Shown here: piece after piece, positions 13,403 through 21,963 of the stretch | How positions within the stretch are numbered: position 1 is the first letter of the stretch | Layout of the letters: the number at the start of each line of letters is the position of its first letter | NCBI RefSeq assembly: GCF_015234585.1 | Contig: NZ_JADFCM010000008.1 | Location: forward strand, 1-64,000 | Origin: Pseudalkalibacillus hwajinpoensis | GTDB lineage: Bacteria; Bacillota; Bacilli; Bacillales; Guptibacillaceae | DNA length: 64,000 nucleotides | Reading direction: 5' to 3' | The notes under the pieces: model-generated | Told to the model about the DNA's origin: nothing | Databases searched by the model: none | Seen by the model: the letters and a program-made list of their open reading frames with translations, nothing else | Made by a program: the position numbers and the translations under genes

Positions 13403-13645
13403 TTAATAGGAAGTTGGATCCTCTTTGCTTGTTGAAATACTTGAAGACGTTTGTTTGGAAAGTAACTGTCTGAGCAATTCATTCTGCTCTTGATCAGCAG
13501 CGTTCTTTCTTTTCATATAGCTCATCGCTTTAAATAGGAATACGATCGTTAATACAACGATAAATAAAATAATGACCATATATAGAAAACCAAATAATCC
13601 AAAAAGCATGCCAAATCCATCCATGCCACCACTATTAGACATCAT
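13403..13645 (-). CDS. Small single-pass membrane protein, unknown
   Basis: 80 aa. A Gly/Met-rich N-terminus, then one long hydrophobic segment (about residues 12-40), a basic patch MKRKN and a Gln/Ser-rich tail. The AGGAGGTGA ribosome binding site is ideally placed for ATG 13645. The family is not recognised. It is likely a real small inner-membrane protein of unknown role. Confidence 0.65.
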   Translation of the reverse strand: MMSNSGGMDGFGMLFGLFGFLYMVIILFIVVLTIVFLFKAMSYMKRKNAADQEQNELLRQLLSKQTSSSISTSKEDPTSY

Positions 13646-13779
13646 CAAATCACCTCCTCATCTGATGTTGATTTTACCACTATTTCCTAAATTCCAAACG
13701 CGGTATTTTCCTTCAATAGAAGAGCTTTAGCATACGTCTCCTTTTCTAATATGACGTGTTATGATATTATTATCAAGTT

Positions 13780-13823
13780 GGAGAGTTCGTAATTCCCTCC
13801 TCTCGTAAAACAAAACTAGGGAC
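13780..13823 (+). promoter_or_regulatory. preQ1-I riboswitch aptamer
   Basis: A compact H-type pseudoknot layout sits upstream of the queuosine precursor operon. P1 GGAG pairs with CTCC around a TTCGTAATTCC loop. An A-rich linker (TAAAACAAAA) follows, then CTAGGGA, whose AGGGA can pair back to TTCCCT. It resembles the B. subtilis queC preQ1-I aptamer in order and spacing. preQ1 binding would favour the terminator that follows. Confidence 0.75.
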
Positions 13824-13836
13824 CGTGAAAAGTGTA

Positions 13837-13867
13837 GCCCAGTTCTCTGATTGGAGATGGGGTTTTT
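13837..13867 (+). terminator. Expression-platform terminator of preQ1 riboswitch
   Basis: GCCCAGTTCTC/GAGATGGGG-type stem followed by TTTTT, located between the aptamer and queD. This is the expected regulated terminator. Confidence 0.65.
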
Positions 13868-13907
13868 CATGCGTCTCCCTTACTGAATAAAGAAGGGGGC
13901 TTTTTTT

Positions 13908-14384
13908 ATGTCTTTTATGATTCCAAAGAAAGTTGAATTACTTGGAGAAGATATTCAGAAAAGCGAATTAAAGTATCATCATAAACGAGTAGCGGTAACA
14001 AAGGAATTTACATTCGATGCTGCGCATCATTTGCACTGCTACGAAGGTAAGTGCAAAAGCATGCATGGTCATACGTATAAAGTGGTCATCACAATCAGCG
14101 GATTTGTGAATGAAATCGGCATTTCAGTGGATTTTGGTGAAATTAAAACCCTGTTTAAAGAAGTGATTGATTCGAAGTTGGATCATCATTATTTAAATGA
14201 AGTCCTTCCGAACATGAACACGACAGCTGAAAATATGATTGTTTGGATGTGGGAGCAGTTAGATCAAGCTCTGACTGAGCGCAATATGAAAGATCTTGGT
14301 CAGCGCATCGAAGAACTAGTTCTCTATGAAACACCAACAAGCTACGCAACGCTGAAGCGGGAATGGATGGAAGAAAATGAGTAA
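13908..14384 (+). CDS. queD: 6-carboxy-tetrahydropterin synthase
   Basis: 158 aa, QueD. It converts 7,8-dihydroneopterin triphosphate to 6-carboxy-5,6,7,8-tetrahydropterin in queuosine precursor synthesis. Zinc ligands His40, His53 and His55 lie in FDAAHHLHCYEGKCKSMHGH with Cys49 as catalytic thiol. The N-terminal ~28 residues are an extension before the usual KEFTFDAAH start, but AAGGGGGC supports ATG 13908. It overlaps queE by 8 nt and is first in the operon after the preQ1 riboswitch. Confidence 0.93.
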   Translation: MSFMIPKKVELLGEDIQKSELKYHHKRVAVTKEFTFDAAHHLHCYEGKCKSMHGHTYKVVITISGFVNEIGISVDFGEIKTLFKEVIDSKLDHHYLNEVLPNMNTTAENMIVWMWEQLDQALTERNMKDLGQRIEELVLYETPTSYATLKREWMEENE

Positions 14385-15105
14385 ATGGGTGCTACCGGAA
14401 CAATCCGAATATATGAAGTGGGAACTACCGATGGTGGAGGTGTTTGAGACAGTAGAAGGAGAGGGAACGCGCGCTGGTTTTCCAACAGTATTTGTACGCG
14501 TCTTTCACTGTAACTTGCGCTGTAGCTGGTGTGACACGCCGTATAGCTATGCACCGGATAAAGCTGAATACACAGGCTCAATTGCCTCTATAATCGATCA
14601 AATCAAACAATATAATAGCCGTCACATCTGTTTTACAGGTGGGGAGCCGTTAATTCATCGTGAGAAATCAATGGCGCTTATTCAAGCGATGGTAGATCTT
14701 CCACATATTGAAGACATTCATATCGAAACGAACGGAGCGATTGATCTTACGCCATATGAAGCGGTTCGAAAAGGTGATGAAGCCTGGCAGGAGAAAGTTC
14801 GTTTTGTGATGGACTATAAGCTGCCTGATTCTGGTGAACAGCATCGCATGCTTCACGAGAACTTTGAACTTCTTGATAAACAAGATGAAATTAAGTTCGT
14901 GATCGGCTCTGATGAAGATTTCACAGTAGCAACTGAAGTTGTCTCAGAAAATCATCAAAAAGGTCAGGTATTGTATAGTCCAGTGTGGGAAACCATGCCT
15001 CCACACAAACTTGTTGAAAAAATTCTAGAAGCAGGACTAAGCAAAGTGAAGCTAAGTATGCAGCTTCATAAGATTATTTGGGATCCTAATAGAAGAGGTG
15101 TGTAA
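14377..15105 (+). CDS. queE: 7-carboxy-7-deazaguanine synthase (radical SAM)
   Basis: 242 aa. Radical SAM enzyme making 7-carboxy-7-deazaguanine from 6-carboxytetrahydropterin. The cluster-binding cysteines are Cys45, Cys49 and Cys52 (CNLRCSWC). The SAM-binding FTGGEPL follows near residue 88. The length and the VEGEG...GFPTVFVR lead-in match the family. It is translationally coupled to queD by an 8-nt overlap. Confidence 0.93.
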   Translation: MSKWVLPEQSEYMKWELPMVEVFETVEGEGTRAGFPTVFVRVFHCNLRCSWCDTPYSYAPDKAEYTGSIASIIDQIKQYNSRHICFTGGEPLIHREKSMALIQAMVDLPHIEDIHIETNGAIDLTPYEAVRKGDEAWQEKVRFVMDYKLPDSGEQHRMLHENFELLDKQDEIKFVIGSDEDFTVATEVVSENHQKGQVLYSPVWETMPPHKLVEKILEAGLSKVKLSMQLHKIIWDPNRRGV

Positions 15106-15106
15106 C

Positions 15107-15781
15107 GTGAATAAAAAAGCAGTGATTGTATTGAGCGGTGGTTTAGATAGTACAACATGCATGGGAATCGCGAAGGAAAAAGGCTATGAGCTTTATCCGA
15201 TTACATTCCACTACGGCCAAAAGCATAACCGAGAAGTAGAGCAGGCGAAGAAAGTAGCGGAATATTACAATGCACCCGATCATCGCATTGTGAACATTAG
15301 TTTTCTAAATCAAATTGGGGGCAGTGCCCTTACGGATGATTCCATTGATGTACCAACAGATATGGATGAAGACGAGATTCCAGTTACTTACGTGCCAGCT
15401 CGTAATATGATCTTTCTTTCACTTGCCTCTGCTTACGCAGAAGTGATTGGAGCTGAAGCGATCTACATCGGTGTATCTGCCGTTGACTACAGTGGATACC
15501 CGGATTGCCGACCAGAGTTTATTGAAAGCATGAATGAAACGGTTAATCTAGCTACAAAAGCTGGAGCAACAGGTAGTGAAATGAAGATTGATACGCCGTT
15601 AATTAACTTGACGAAAGCAGATACGGTTAGTGAAGGCTTACGTTTAAGCGTTCCTTATGAACTAACGACATCTTGCTACAATGGTGAAGAAGAAGCATGC
15701 GGCGAGTGTGATAGCTGTCGTCTGCGTCTGAAAGGCTTTGAAGAAGCTGGAGCGGTAGATCCGATACCTTATAAAGTGTAA
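15107..15781 (+). CDS. queC: 7-cyano-7-deazaguanine (preQ0) synthase
   Basis: 224 aa. ATP-dependent conversion of 7-carboxy-7-deazaguanine to preQ0. The PP-loop SGGLDSTT starts at residue 10. The C-terminal zinc site uses Cys190, Cys198, Cys201 and Cys204 (CGECDSC). GTG 15107 is preferred over GTG 15098 because AGAGGTG ends 6 nt upstream. It is the last gene of the operon; queF (preQ0 reductase) is not linked. Confidence 0.93.
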   Translation: MNKKAVIVLSGGLDSTTCMGIAKEKGYELYPITFHYGQKHNREVEQAKKVAEYYNAPDHRIVNISFLNQIGGSALTDDSIDVPTDMDEDEIPVTYVPARNMIFLSLASAYAEVIGAEAIYIGVSAVDYSGYPDCRPEFIESMNETVNLATKAGATGSEMKIDTPLINLTKADTVSEGLRLSVPYELTTSCYNGEEEACGECDSCRLRLKGFEEAGAVDPIPYKV

Positions 15782-15782
15782 T

Positions 15783-15819
15783 AAAAAGCTGCCGGAGGAT
15801 ACTCCGACAGCTTTTTTTG
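15783..15819 (+). terminator. Terminator of queDEC
   Basis: AAAAAGCTGCCGGAG/CTCCGACAGCTTTTTTT-type stem with a 7-T tract directly after queC. Confidence 0.9.
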
Positions 15820-15820
15820 G

Positions 15821-15910
15821 TTTGGCCAATAAAAATGAGAATTGGCCAATAAAATGGGATTTTGGCTCATATATTTCAGTTTTGGCCAATATACTCAGAA
15901 TTTGGCCAAT
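15821..15910. repeat. Array of TTGGCCAAT palindromes at exact 20-bp period
   Basis: Five units start at 15821, 15841, 15861, 15881 and 15901. Four carry TTGGCCAAT; the third is the degenerate TTGGCTCAT. The 10-bp cores are palindromic (ATTGGCCAAT in unit 2). The intervening 10 bp are AT-rich and vary. The spacing equals about two helical turns, so all cores face one side of the DNA. Nothing is coded here. Confidence 0.9.
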
Positions 15911-15944
15911 AAACTTCCAACGGAGGAGTGGTTCGACATATAGC

Positions 15945-15963
15945 GCGGGTGACAGGCACCCGC
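15945..15963. repeat. Hairpin with GGTGACAGGCACC core abutting citA stop
   Basis: GCGGGTG/GCACCCGC arms around ACAG. It directly adjoins the citA stop codon on the minus strand but lacks a T-run. GGTGCCTGTCACC-type sequences recur in intergenic regions of several Bacillus genomes as I recall, so it may be a dispersed repeat that ends citA. Confidence 0.5.
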
Positions 15964-17049
15964 TTACTCAGGCATTTCCCCGCTATAAACAGAAGATGGG
16001 CGGATGATTCGGTTATTGTCATTTTGCTCGTACACGTGTGCGATCCAACCTGCCGTTCTGGCTGCTGTAAATGTTGGGGTAAACAGTTCTGTTGGTAGCT
16101 CGATCGCTCTTAAGATGGCCGCTGCATAGTACTCCACATTCGCATAAAGTTTTCGGTCAGGTTTGTACTCCTGGAGAAGGCGTACTGCCGTGTCTTCTAC
16201 TTCGTGTGCAAGTTTAAACTCAGCATCGTCATAGAAGTCTGAAGTAATCTCGCTTAAAGCGGCGGCACGGGGGTCGCGCGTTTTATAAACCCGATGTCCA
16301 AAGCCCATTAGCTTCTCACGATTTTCAAGTTTACGTCGCAATACTTTCTCAGCATCGCCGTCGCGCTTAATTTCTTCTAATAAATCAATAACCCCAGTTG
16401 GCGCCCCGCCATGAAGAGGTCCTTTCATAGCGCCAATAGCCCCTGTAATAGCTGATGCGAGATCACTTTCAGTTGATGAAATCACCCTAGCTGTAAAGGT
16501 AGAGGCGTTTAATCCATGCTCCATCGTTAAAATGAAGTAGGCAGTTAACGCTTTAATGTGATTTTCCTGAGGACGTTCTCCTGTCAACATATATAAATAG
16601 TTCCCAACGTGAGACAACGTTACGTCTGGCTCGATCTGAGATAATCCATTTTGATTGCGGTAGCGATAGGCAATAATAGTTGGAACGATACTCAGTAGGT
16701 GAATTCCCTGTTCCTGTGTCGCTGGGAACTGATATGAGTGATCTCCCATGGAAGATAAGACCGTTCGAATAACGCTCATCATCTCCATTTTTTCAGGTAA
16801 ACGATTTATGATTTCCTTCTGATTTGGTGATAAGTGTCTTGCTTCACCAAGTGCGGAGGTGAAAGCAGCTAGCTGTTTTTCAGTAGGAAATGAACCATTC
16901 CATAGGAAGTAGGCGGCTTCTTCGAATGATTTTTCTTTCGCAATTTCTTTTGCCCAGTGTCCTCGATAGACAAGCAAACCGTTCTCTCCGTCTACAAGGC
17001 TGATATTGGAATCAGCCGCAATGATTCCTTCTAATCCGGCATGAATCAT
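15964..17049 (-). CDS. citA: Citrate synthase, CitA type
   Basis: 361 aa. It condenses acetyl-CoA and oxaloacetate to citrate. Conserved catalytic segments are GPLHGGAP (His), GFGHRVY (His) and the Asp-containing C-terminal region of the short, Gram-positive-type enzyme. The opening GLEGIIAADSNISLVDGENG is typical. It is divergent from a LysR regulator, as citA and citR are in B. subtilis, where CitA is the minor citrate synthase repressed by CitR. A 2-methylcitrate synthase role is the alternative, but the context favours CitA. Confidence 0.9.
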   Translation of the reverse strand: MIHAGLEGIIAADSNISLVDGENGLLVYRGHWAKEIAKEKSFEEAAYFLWNGSFPTEKQLAAFTSALGEARHLSPNQKEIINRLPEKMEMMSVIRTVLSSMGDHSYQFPATQEQGIHLLSIVPTIIAYRYRNQNGLSQIEPDVTLSHVGNYLYMLTGERPQENHIKALTAYFILTMEHGLNASTFTARVISSTESDLASAITGAIGAMKGPLHGGAPTGVIDLLEEIKRDGDAEKVLRRKLENREKLMGFGHRVYKTRDPRAAALSEITSDFYDDAEFKLAHEVEDTAVRLLQEYKPDRKLYANVEYYAAAILRAIELPTELFTPTFTAARTAGWIAHVYEQNDNNRIIRPSSVYSGEMPE

Positions 17050-17164
17050 AAACTCAACTCCATTTCATTCGTCTTGTATCTAGTGTATCGATTCGATATG
17101 ATTATGACTAATAAATAATTACTGAATAATTAATAGAGAAACGCTATCAATAAGGGTGATAAGA

Positions 17165-18043
17165 ATGAATCTAAACTGGTTGAAAACATTTGTCACAGCT
17201 GCTTCGTATGAAAATTTCAGGGAAACATCGGAAAAACTCTATCTTGCTCAACCTACTGTTACGGTTCACATTCAACAACTTGAAAAGCAGATTGGCAGTA
17301 AGCTATTTATGAAGAGCGGTAGAAGAGTGATGCTCTCTGAAGCAGGAAGACAATTTCTTCCGCATGCGAGGGAGTTAGTTGAGCAGTATGAGACAAGCTT
17401 ACGTCATATGAACGGGTGGAGGCAGGGGTACCATCGAAAGTTGACGATTGCTGTATCCCCTTTAATTGCTGCTACGGTTCTACCTAACGTCCTTCAGCAA
17501 TTTATGAAAGCTTATCCATCGATTGAGGTCGTTGTAAAAGTAAGTGAGTCTAATGAAATTGGAGAGATGATCACCAAGAATGATGCAGATTTTGGTCTTT
17601 CAAGAATGAAATCTTTGCAGGCATATGTGAAAAATGAACAAATTGGAGCCGATCCGATTGTTTTAGTTGTGCCACACGATGGGGGAGATGCGGAAACGAG
17701 TCTGCCTTTATCTTTAAGTGAGTTTTGTTTGAGATCAACGTTACTCACGCATAATCATCCTGATTATTGGGAAGATCTTTTAGTTGAGCTACGTTCTAAA
17801 TATGACGGTGTTCGAACGATGGTGGTATCGCAAGTACACATTACAAAGCGATTTATTGAGGAAGGGCTTGGGTTCTCTTTTTTACCATGGTCATCTGTTC
17901 GGCGTGAGGTATTTGAAGGGAGAATTCTTCAAGTGGATACTGAGGAAATCAAACTGCCTGAGGTTCACACATACATGGTCTATCAACATCTTTCGGAGGA
18001 AACAGAAATATTTAAACAATTTATTGAGAAAAGCATGAATTAA
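17165..18043 (+). CDS. citR: LysR-family regulator, CitR-like
   Basis: 292 aa. N-terminal winged HTH (MNLNWLKTFVTAASYENF...TVTVHIQQLEKQIG, residues 1-60) and C-terminal periplasmic-binding-like effector domain. ATG 17165 is preferred over GTG 17156, since AAGGGTG at 17152-17158 spaces correctly. It is divergently transcribed from citA with about 115 AT-rich bp between, a classic LysR regulator/target layout. Repression of citA is inferred from B. subtilis. Confidence 0.85.
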   Translation: MNLNWLKTFVTAASYENFRETSEKLYLAQPTVTVHIQQLEKQIGSKLFMKSGRRVMLSEAGRQFLPHARELVEQYETSLRHMNGWRQGYHRKLTIAVSPLIAATVLPNVLQQFMKAYPSIEVVVKVSESNEIGEMITKNDADFGLSRMKSLQAYVKNEQIGADPIVLVVPHDGGDAETSLPLSLSEFCLRSTLLTHNHPDYWEDLLVELRSKYDGVRTMVVSQVHITKRFIEEGLGFSFLPWSSVRREVFEGRILQVDTEEIKLPEVHTYMVYQHLSEETEIFKQFIEKSMN

Positions 18044-18100
18044 GCCCGATCAGCGTCCTGATCAGGCTATACTCTTATTTTCCGAGTGTGAAATAAGAGT
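18043..18100 (+). terminator. Two consecutive hairpins after citR
   Basis: AGCCCGATCAG/CTGATCAGGCT (18043-18068), then ACTCTTATTTT/AAATAAGAGT (18071-18100). Neither has a strong T-run, so termination strength is uncertain. Bases 18101-18183 hold nothing recognisable. Confidence 0.5.
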
Positions 18101-18183
18101 GTGGGATGGTTGCGTGTCATAGATCCTAACGGCTAGCTTACACGCTTGAGTAGTATGTGCGAAGTAAAAGAAAATATACACAT

Positions 18184-18585
18184 TTAGTAAGTAGTTAGTC
18201 CCCAAACTTTCCAACCCCTTTCCTCTTTAGAAGCAAAAAGGTGCATGCGTACGGGGAGCTGAGAAGATTTCTTTGTTACGAGGACATCAATGAGGTAAGT
18301 GTGGTTTGCGACTTTTTTTTCACAGGTTTTAACAGCTGGCGCGTAATAGGGTGACTTCTTTTTTAAAGGTGACATGCTAATGATCTGCCATGAATTTGTA
18401 TCGGGAGTATTGGCCATTAAGCCTGAAAGAATCGTTGTAGCTTTCATTGTAAGGCCTTTTTTTGATGCCGATTGATCTAGTGATGTTGGACACTTTCCTT
18501 GAATGAGCTGAATCGGACCAGCTGCATAAGCATGAATTGGTAAAAGAAGAAGTAAGAAAAGGAGACAGCTTACTGTACGTTTCAT
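18184..18585 (-). CDS. Small secreted protein, unknown
   Basis: 133 aa. ATG 18585 is preferred over a more upstream start because AAGGTGG lies upstream and the product then begins with a clear signal peptide (MKRTVSCLLFLLLLLPIHAYA, predicted cleavage after AYA). The mature ~110 aa contain two cysteines (GKCPTSL, VKTCEKK) that could form a disulfide. The family is not recognised. It diverges from the radical SAM gene. Confidence 0.65.
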   Translation of the reverse strand: MKRTVSCLLFLLLLLPIHAYAAGPIQLIQGKCPTSLDQSASKKGLTMKATTILSGLMANTPDTNSWQIISMSPLKKKSPYYAPAVKTCEKKVANHTYLIDVLVTKKSSQLPVRMHLFASKEERGWKVWGLTTY

Positions 18586-18696
18586 CAATTTATACCACCT
18601 TTCACCTTTACCGTGCCCGCTTAGTGAAAAATTATTCGTAATAATCGAATGCATGTTCGGTTTATGGTACACTAATGGAAGAAGGAGGGATAGCCA

Positions 18697-19527
18697 TTGC
18701 AGCCTTCAATTCAGAAGCGAACATCTCGGTCTATTTTAACAAAAGGTAGTGGATTTCTTAATGGATATAGTCACACTCTGAACCCTTACGCTGGATGTGC
18801 CTTCGGTTGTTCTTATTGCTATGTAAGAAGAATGCCTATTGCCCTTTTTAGGGAAGAGGATTGGGGAGAATGGGTAGATATTAAAGAAAACGCTGTGGAT
18901 CTTGTGAAAAAAGAGATTCCGAAAGCTCGGAAAAAAGGAGAAGTATCGATTTTTATGTCTTCTTCGACAGATCCTTATCAGCCTATTGAATTTAAGACTG
19001 ATTTAACAAGAGGATTACTTGAGGCTATGGTAGAAGAAATGCCTGATTTTCTATTTCTTCAAACCCGCTCTCCACTCGTCACTAGAGATATTGATTTGTT
19101 AAAAAAATTCGGCAAAAAGGTTCTGGTCAGTATGACAGTAGAAACAGACCTTGATTCAGTGCGCAAAATTTTTGCGCCATCAGCACCGCCAATTGCAGCA
19201 AGGTTAAAGGCGCTACAAACGTTACGAGCAAACGGTATTCCTGTACAAGCGGCAGTGGCACCACTTCTCCCGTGTTCTGAACATTTCCCTAAGAAGTTAG
19301 CTGAAGTAACGGATCGCCTCACGCTTGATGACTTTTTCATGGGTGATGGGAGCGGTGGTAAAAGAACAGAGCAGCTTGGCATTCGTAAGCTCTTTGAAGA
19401 AGCGGGTCTAGAAGGTTGGTATCAACGTAAAGCCTATTTGAAAATAAAGAAGCGATTACAGGCCTTTTTTCCTGATAGCGCCATTTATATTTCTCAAGAA
19501 GGTTTTTCACCTCCAGACGAGGGCTAG
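18697..19527 (+). CDS. SPL-family radical SAM protein
   Basis: 276 aa. The radical SAM cluster motif is Cys34, Cys38, Cys41 (CAFGCSYC) preceded by LNPYAGC. The layout belongs to the Rv2578c-like 'spore photoproduct lyase family' used for uncharacterised proteins, not classical SplB. It starts at TTG 18697 with AAGGAGGGA 7 nt upstream. The substrate is unknown; DNA repair has been suggested for the family only by similarity. It is single, with a terminator behind it. Confidence 0.85.
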   Translation: MQPSIQKRTSRSILTKGSGFLNGYSHTLNPYAGCAFGCSYCYVRRMPIALFREEDWGEWVDIKENAVDLVKKEIPKARKKGEVSIFMSSSTDPYQPIEFKTDLTRGLLEAMVEEMPDFLFLQTRSPLVTRDIDLLKKFGKKVLVSMTVETDLDSVRKIFAPSAPPIAARLKALQTLRANGIPVQAAVAPLLPCSEHFPKKLAEVTDRLTLDDFFMGDGSGGKRTEQLGIRKLFEEAGLEGWYQRKAYLKIKKRLQAFFPDSAIYISQEGFSPPDEG

Positions 19528-19548
19528 TTTAAATAAATAATAACAAAT

Positions 19549-19573
19549 AGGCTAGAGAATGTACCTCTAGCCT
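19549..19573. terminator. Bidirectional hairpin between convergent genes
   Basis: Perfect 9-bp arms AGGCTAGAG/CTCTAGCCT separated by 7 nt, lying between the radical SAM gene and the convergent protease gene. Confidence 0.7.
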
Positions 19574-19586
19574 TATGTTGCCTACT

Positions 19587-20750
19587 TTACTTTAATTTTT
19601 CAGCCTTACCACTTAGAATTTTCAATTGGTCATTTTCATAACCAACCTGGTAAGTGACGTTGTATAGAGAAGTTGTTGTCTTCTTATCCTCGGTTCGTTC
19701 TTGTGCTTTAATAGTAGCTGTTACCTTTACTTGATCATTCGTTTGATTTAAACTTCCGGTCATATTTGAAACTTCCACGTCAAGGGTATGGATATAGCCA
19801 CTTCGAAAATCTTCATACAGCATTTCACTCTGCCAGCGACTGCCAAGTAAGGAGTAGCCAGTGACATAGTCTTGAGTAGACAAGCTTTCATAGAAATATC
19901 CAATAAGATAGGTAGCATTATTTTTAAAGTCTTCTCCTGTGAGTCCCTGTGGTGTTGATACTTCTTCCTTACTTTCATCATCTACCGTTATTTCTACTGG
20001 GTCATCAGACCAATTTTTAATTTGCTCAATAACGTTGGGGAGCGGAATGCTAAAGCCGATTGCCCCTGAGTCTGTTCCTGCGGAATTAATGGCGATTGCC
20101 TCTCCTGTATTTGCATCAATAAGGGGACCTCCGCTGTTACCTTTTGTAATTGGGGCAGAGATTTGATAGATATGCTCATAGCGATAGGGCTCTAAGATGA
20201 ATTCTCGATCGAGACCACTGACAATCCCTGTTGTAACGGTGTTCTGAAGTCCGAGTGGGCTACCAAGAGCAATGATATCGTCCCCAACTTCCGCCATGCG
20301 CTCTTCTGCAACAATTAGGGGATCATTTCCCTCTAGTCCTGGAACGCGAATCACCGCAACATCTATCGTATCACCCATACCAATGATTTGAGCTTCGAAT
20401 TGTTTAGCATCAGAGGTTTTAACGGTAATCTTTTGAGCGCCTTCGACAACATGAGCGTTCGTAATGACGTCTCCGTTCGTATTGTAGAGGAAGCCTGATC
20501 CAGAAGAAGTGCCATCTTTTAAGGCGACTTCAATTTGCACAACGCTTTTTTGTGTCTCATGAATGACGGATTTTAAGTCTGAATCATTCTTTTGGTTCTC
20601 TGGAGCATTTGTTTTCTCTCCTAGAGAAGATGTTGCTTCAACGGTTGTATTCGAATAGTAATCATGTAAAAAATAAAAACCTGCGCCGCCCCCAATCAGA
20701 ATAAAGAGGGAGCTTGCAAGGGATAGTAGCAAAGCCAATTTCTTAGACAT
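19587..20750 (-). CDS. Membrane-anchored trypsin-like serine protease with C-terminal NTF2-like region
   Basis: 387 aa. One N-terminal membrane segment (about residues 6-28), an acidic/Asn-rich linker, then an HtrA/DegP-like protease domain. The triad is His100 (NAHVV), Asp130 (TIDVAVIR) and Ser206 (GNSGGPL). There is no PDZ domain. Instead the last ~115 residues (YLIGYFYESLSTQDYVTGYS...) look like an NTF2/SnoaL-like fold. ATG 20750 is chosen because the upstream frame lacks a ribosome binding site; AAAGGAG is 12 nt away, slightly long. It lies 22 bp behind the zinc-ribbon gene in the same operon. An extracytoplasmic quality-control or regulatory protease is inferred. Confidence 0.85.
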   Translation of the reverse strand: MSKKLALLLSLASSLFILIGGGAGFYFLHDYYSNTTVEATSSLGEKTNAPENQKNDSDLKSVIHETQKSVVQIEVALKDGTSSGSGFLYNTNGDVITNAHVVEGAQKITVKTSDAKQFEAQIIGMGDTIDVAVIRVPGLEGNDPLIVAEERMAEVGDDIIALGSPLGLQNTVTTGIVSGLDREFILEPYRYEHIYQISAPITKGNSGGPLIDANTGEAIAINSAGTDSGAIGFSIPLPNVIEQIKNWSDDPVEITVDDESKEEVSTPQGLTGEDFKNNATYLIGYFYESLSTQDYVTGYSLLGSRWQSEMLYEDFRSGYIHTLDVEVSNMTGSLNQTNDQVKVTATIKAQERTEDKKTTTSLYNVTYQVGYENDQLKILSGKAEKLK

Positions 20751-20772
20751 CCGTCTTGAATACTCCTTTCTG

Positions 20773-21930
20773 CTAATCCAAGTACCATGTGAAATGATCA
20801 ATTTCGACTGTGAATTGATCAAGATCCTTCACGTCTTCACCTACATCGTAGATCATAAAGTCAAATTTACCTGTATCGTCAGGATAAAGTTTGTCGGGGT
20901 TAATATAAACCTCCCCTTTATCAAACTCTTTTCCATCTCCGTCCAATACTTTATAAGAAGCCCCGATCGAATTGACGGGAACAGTGGCTTTGCTTGTGAC
21001 CGTACCTGTTACTTTTAATTCATTGTAATCTGTCACCTTTGTTTCTAATTCATTGAGCTCAATCGCGCTTGTACGATTCATTTCTTCTTCTTTTGCTGCA
21101 GCAACCATAGCATGTTCAATTCGCTTCTGTTGCTCCTCCTCAAACGAATTTCGTCTCTTTTCAATTACGGTTTGGAGGTTTGATAGCTTTTCGTTACCTT
21201 TATTGATTTCTAAGCCTTCTTCTACTGAGTTTAATGCTTCCGTAAAGTGGTTCTCTTCCAAATAACCATTTGCTTCATTAATTGAGAAGTCGACAATTTG
21301 ATTTCGAATTTGTCCGGCTATGTCTTGGGCTTCATCTACTTGTAAACTTTCAGCCCTTGTTAACACAGGTTTCAATTCATCAATGGATTCTTTCCCTTTC
21401 ATATCATACTTTAATTCGGCAACCATCACAGTTGTCCGAACCGTTCCGATGTCTTCTTGTAAAGTAGAGAAAAGATCACCTTTATAGGATGCTGAGGTTT
21501 GCTCAGCTTCTTTAATCAAATCTAAGGCATTACTGTAGTTATCTTTTTTTCTTGCGGTTTCCGCCTGTTTTAAAGTCTCTTCAACGTTTAATGCGATCGT
21601 TACAATATTTTCGTTTTTTTGGGCAGCTGGGAAACGAGGTCGGTTTTTTTGGGCCTCATTAAACTCATTTTGTGCTTCTTCCAGCTTGCCGTTTTTAGCT
21701 AATTCCTCTCCCTTTTCAAAAGAGCGAATCGCTGCCTTTGACGTTGATTCTTCATAAAAATAATAGCCGGCAAGTGTGCTAGAAAGAAGAAAAAACACCA
21801 TCACTGGTAACCAACGCCACAGAATGGATAGGCTATGCTTAGATTTATTTTGAGTGACTAGTTCTTTTCCACAAGAGAAGCAAAATTGTTCATCATCGCC
21901 TCTTTTTTTTCCACAATGTGGACAGTACAT
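20773..21930 (-). CDS. Zinc-ribbon, membrane-anchored protein with FxLYD-like C-terminus
   Basis: 385 aa. An N-terminal zinc ribbon (Cys3, Cys6, Cys17, Cys20: CPHC/CFSC) would be cytoplasmic. One membrane segment lies at about residues 38-58. A helical, TPR-like middle (FEKGEELAKNGKLEEAQNEF..., ALNSVEEGLEINKGNEKL) follows, then a C-terminal FxLYD-type domain ending in DHFTWYLD. ATG 21930 is supported by AGGTGG. It is the first gene of an operon with the protease. The product may present or sense extracellular material for the protease; no specific function is known. Confidence 0.8.
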   Translation of the reverse strand: MYCPHCGKKRGDDEQFCFSCGKELVTQNKSKHSLSILWRWLPVMVFFLLSSTLAGYYFYEESTSKAAIRSFEKGEELAKNGKLEEAQNEFNEAQKNRPRFPAAQKNENIVTIALNVEETLKQAETARKKDNYSNALDLIKEAEQTSASYKGDLFSTLQEDIGTVRTTVMVAELKYDMKGKESIDELKPVLTRAESLQVDEAQDIAGQIRNQIVDFSINEANGYLEENHFTEALNSVEEGLEINKGNEKLSNLQTVIEKRRNSFEEEQQKRIEHAMVAAAKEEEMNRTSAIELNELETKVTDYNELKVTGTVTSKATVPVNSIGASYKVLDGDGKEFDKGEVYINPDKLYPDDTGKFDFMIYDVGEDVKDLDQFTVEIDHFTWYLD

Positions 21931-21963
21931 CCTTATTCCACCTGCTTTCAATCTCAATTGCTA

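Noticed and set aside
17050..17164. LysR T-N11-A binding box between citA and citR
   Set aside because: The stretch is so AT-rich that several chance T-N11-A matches exist; none is clearly dyad-symmetric.
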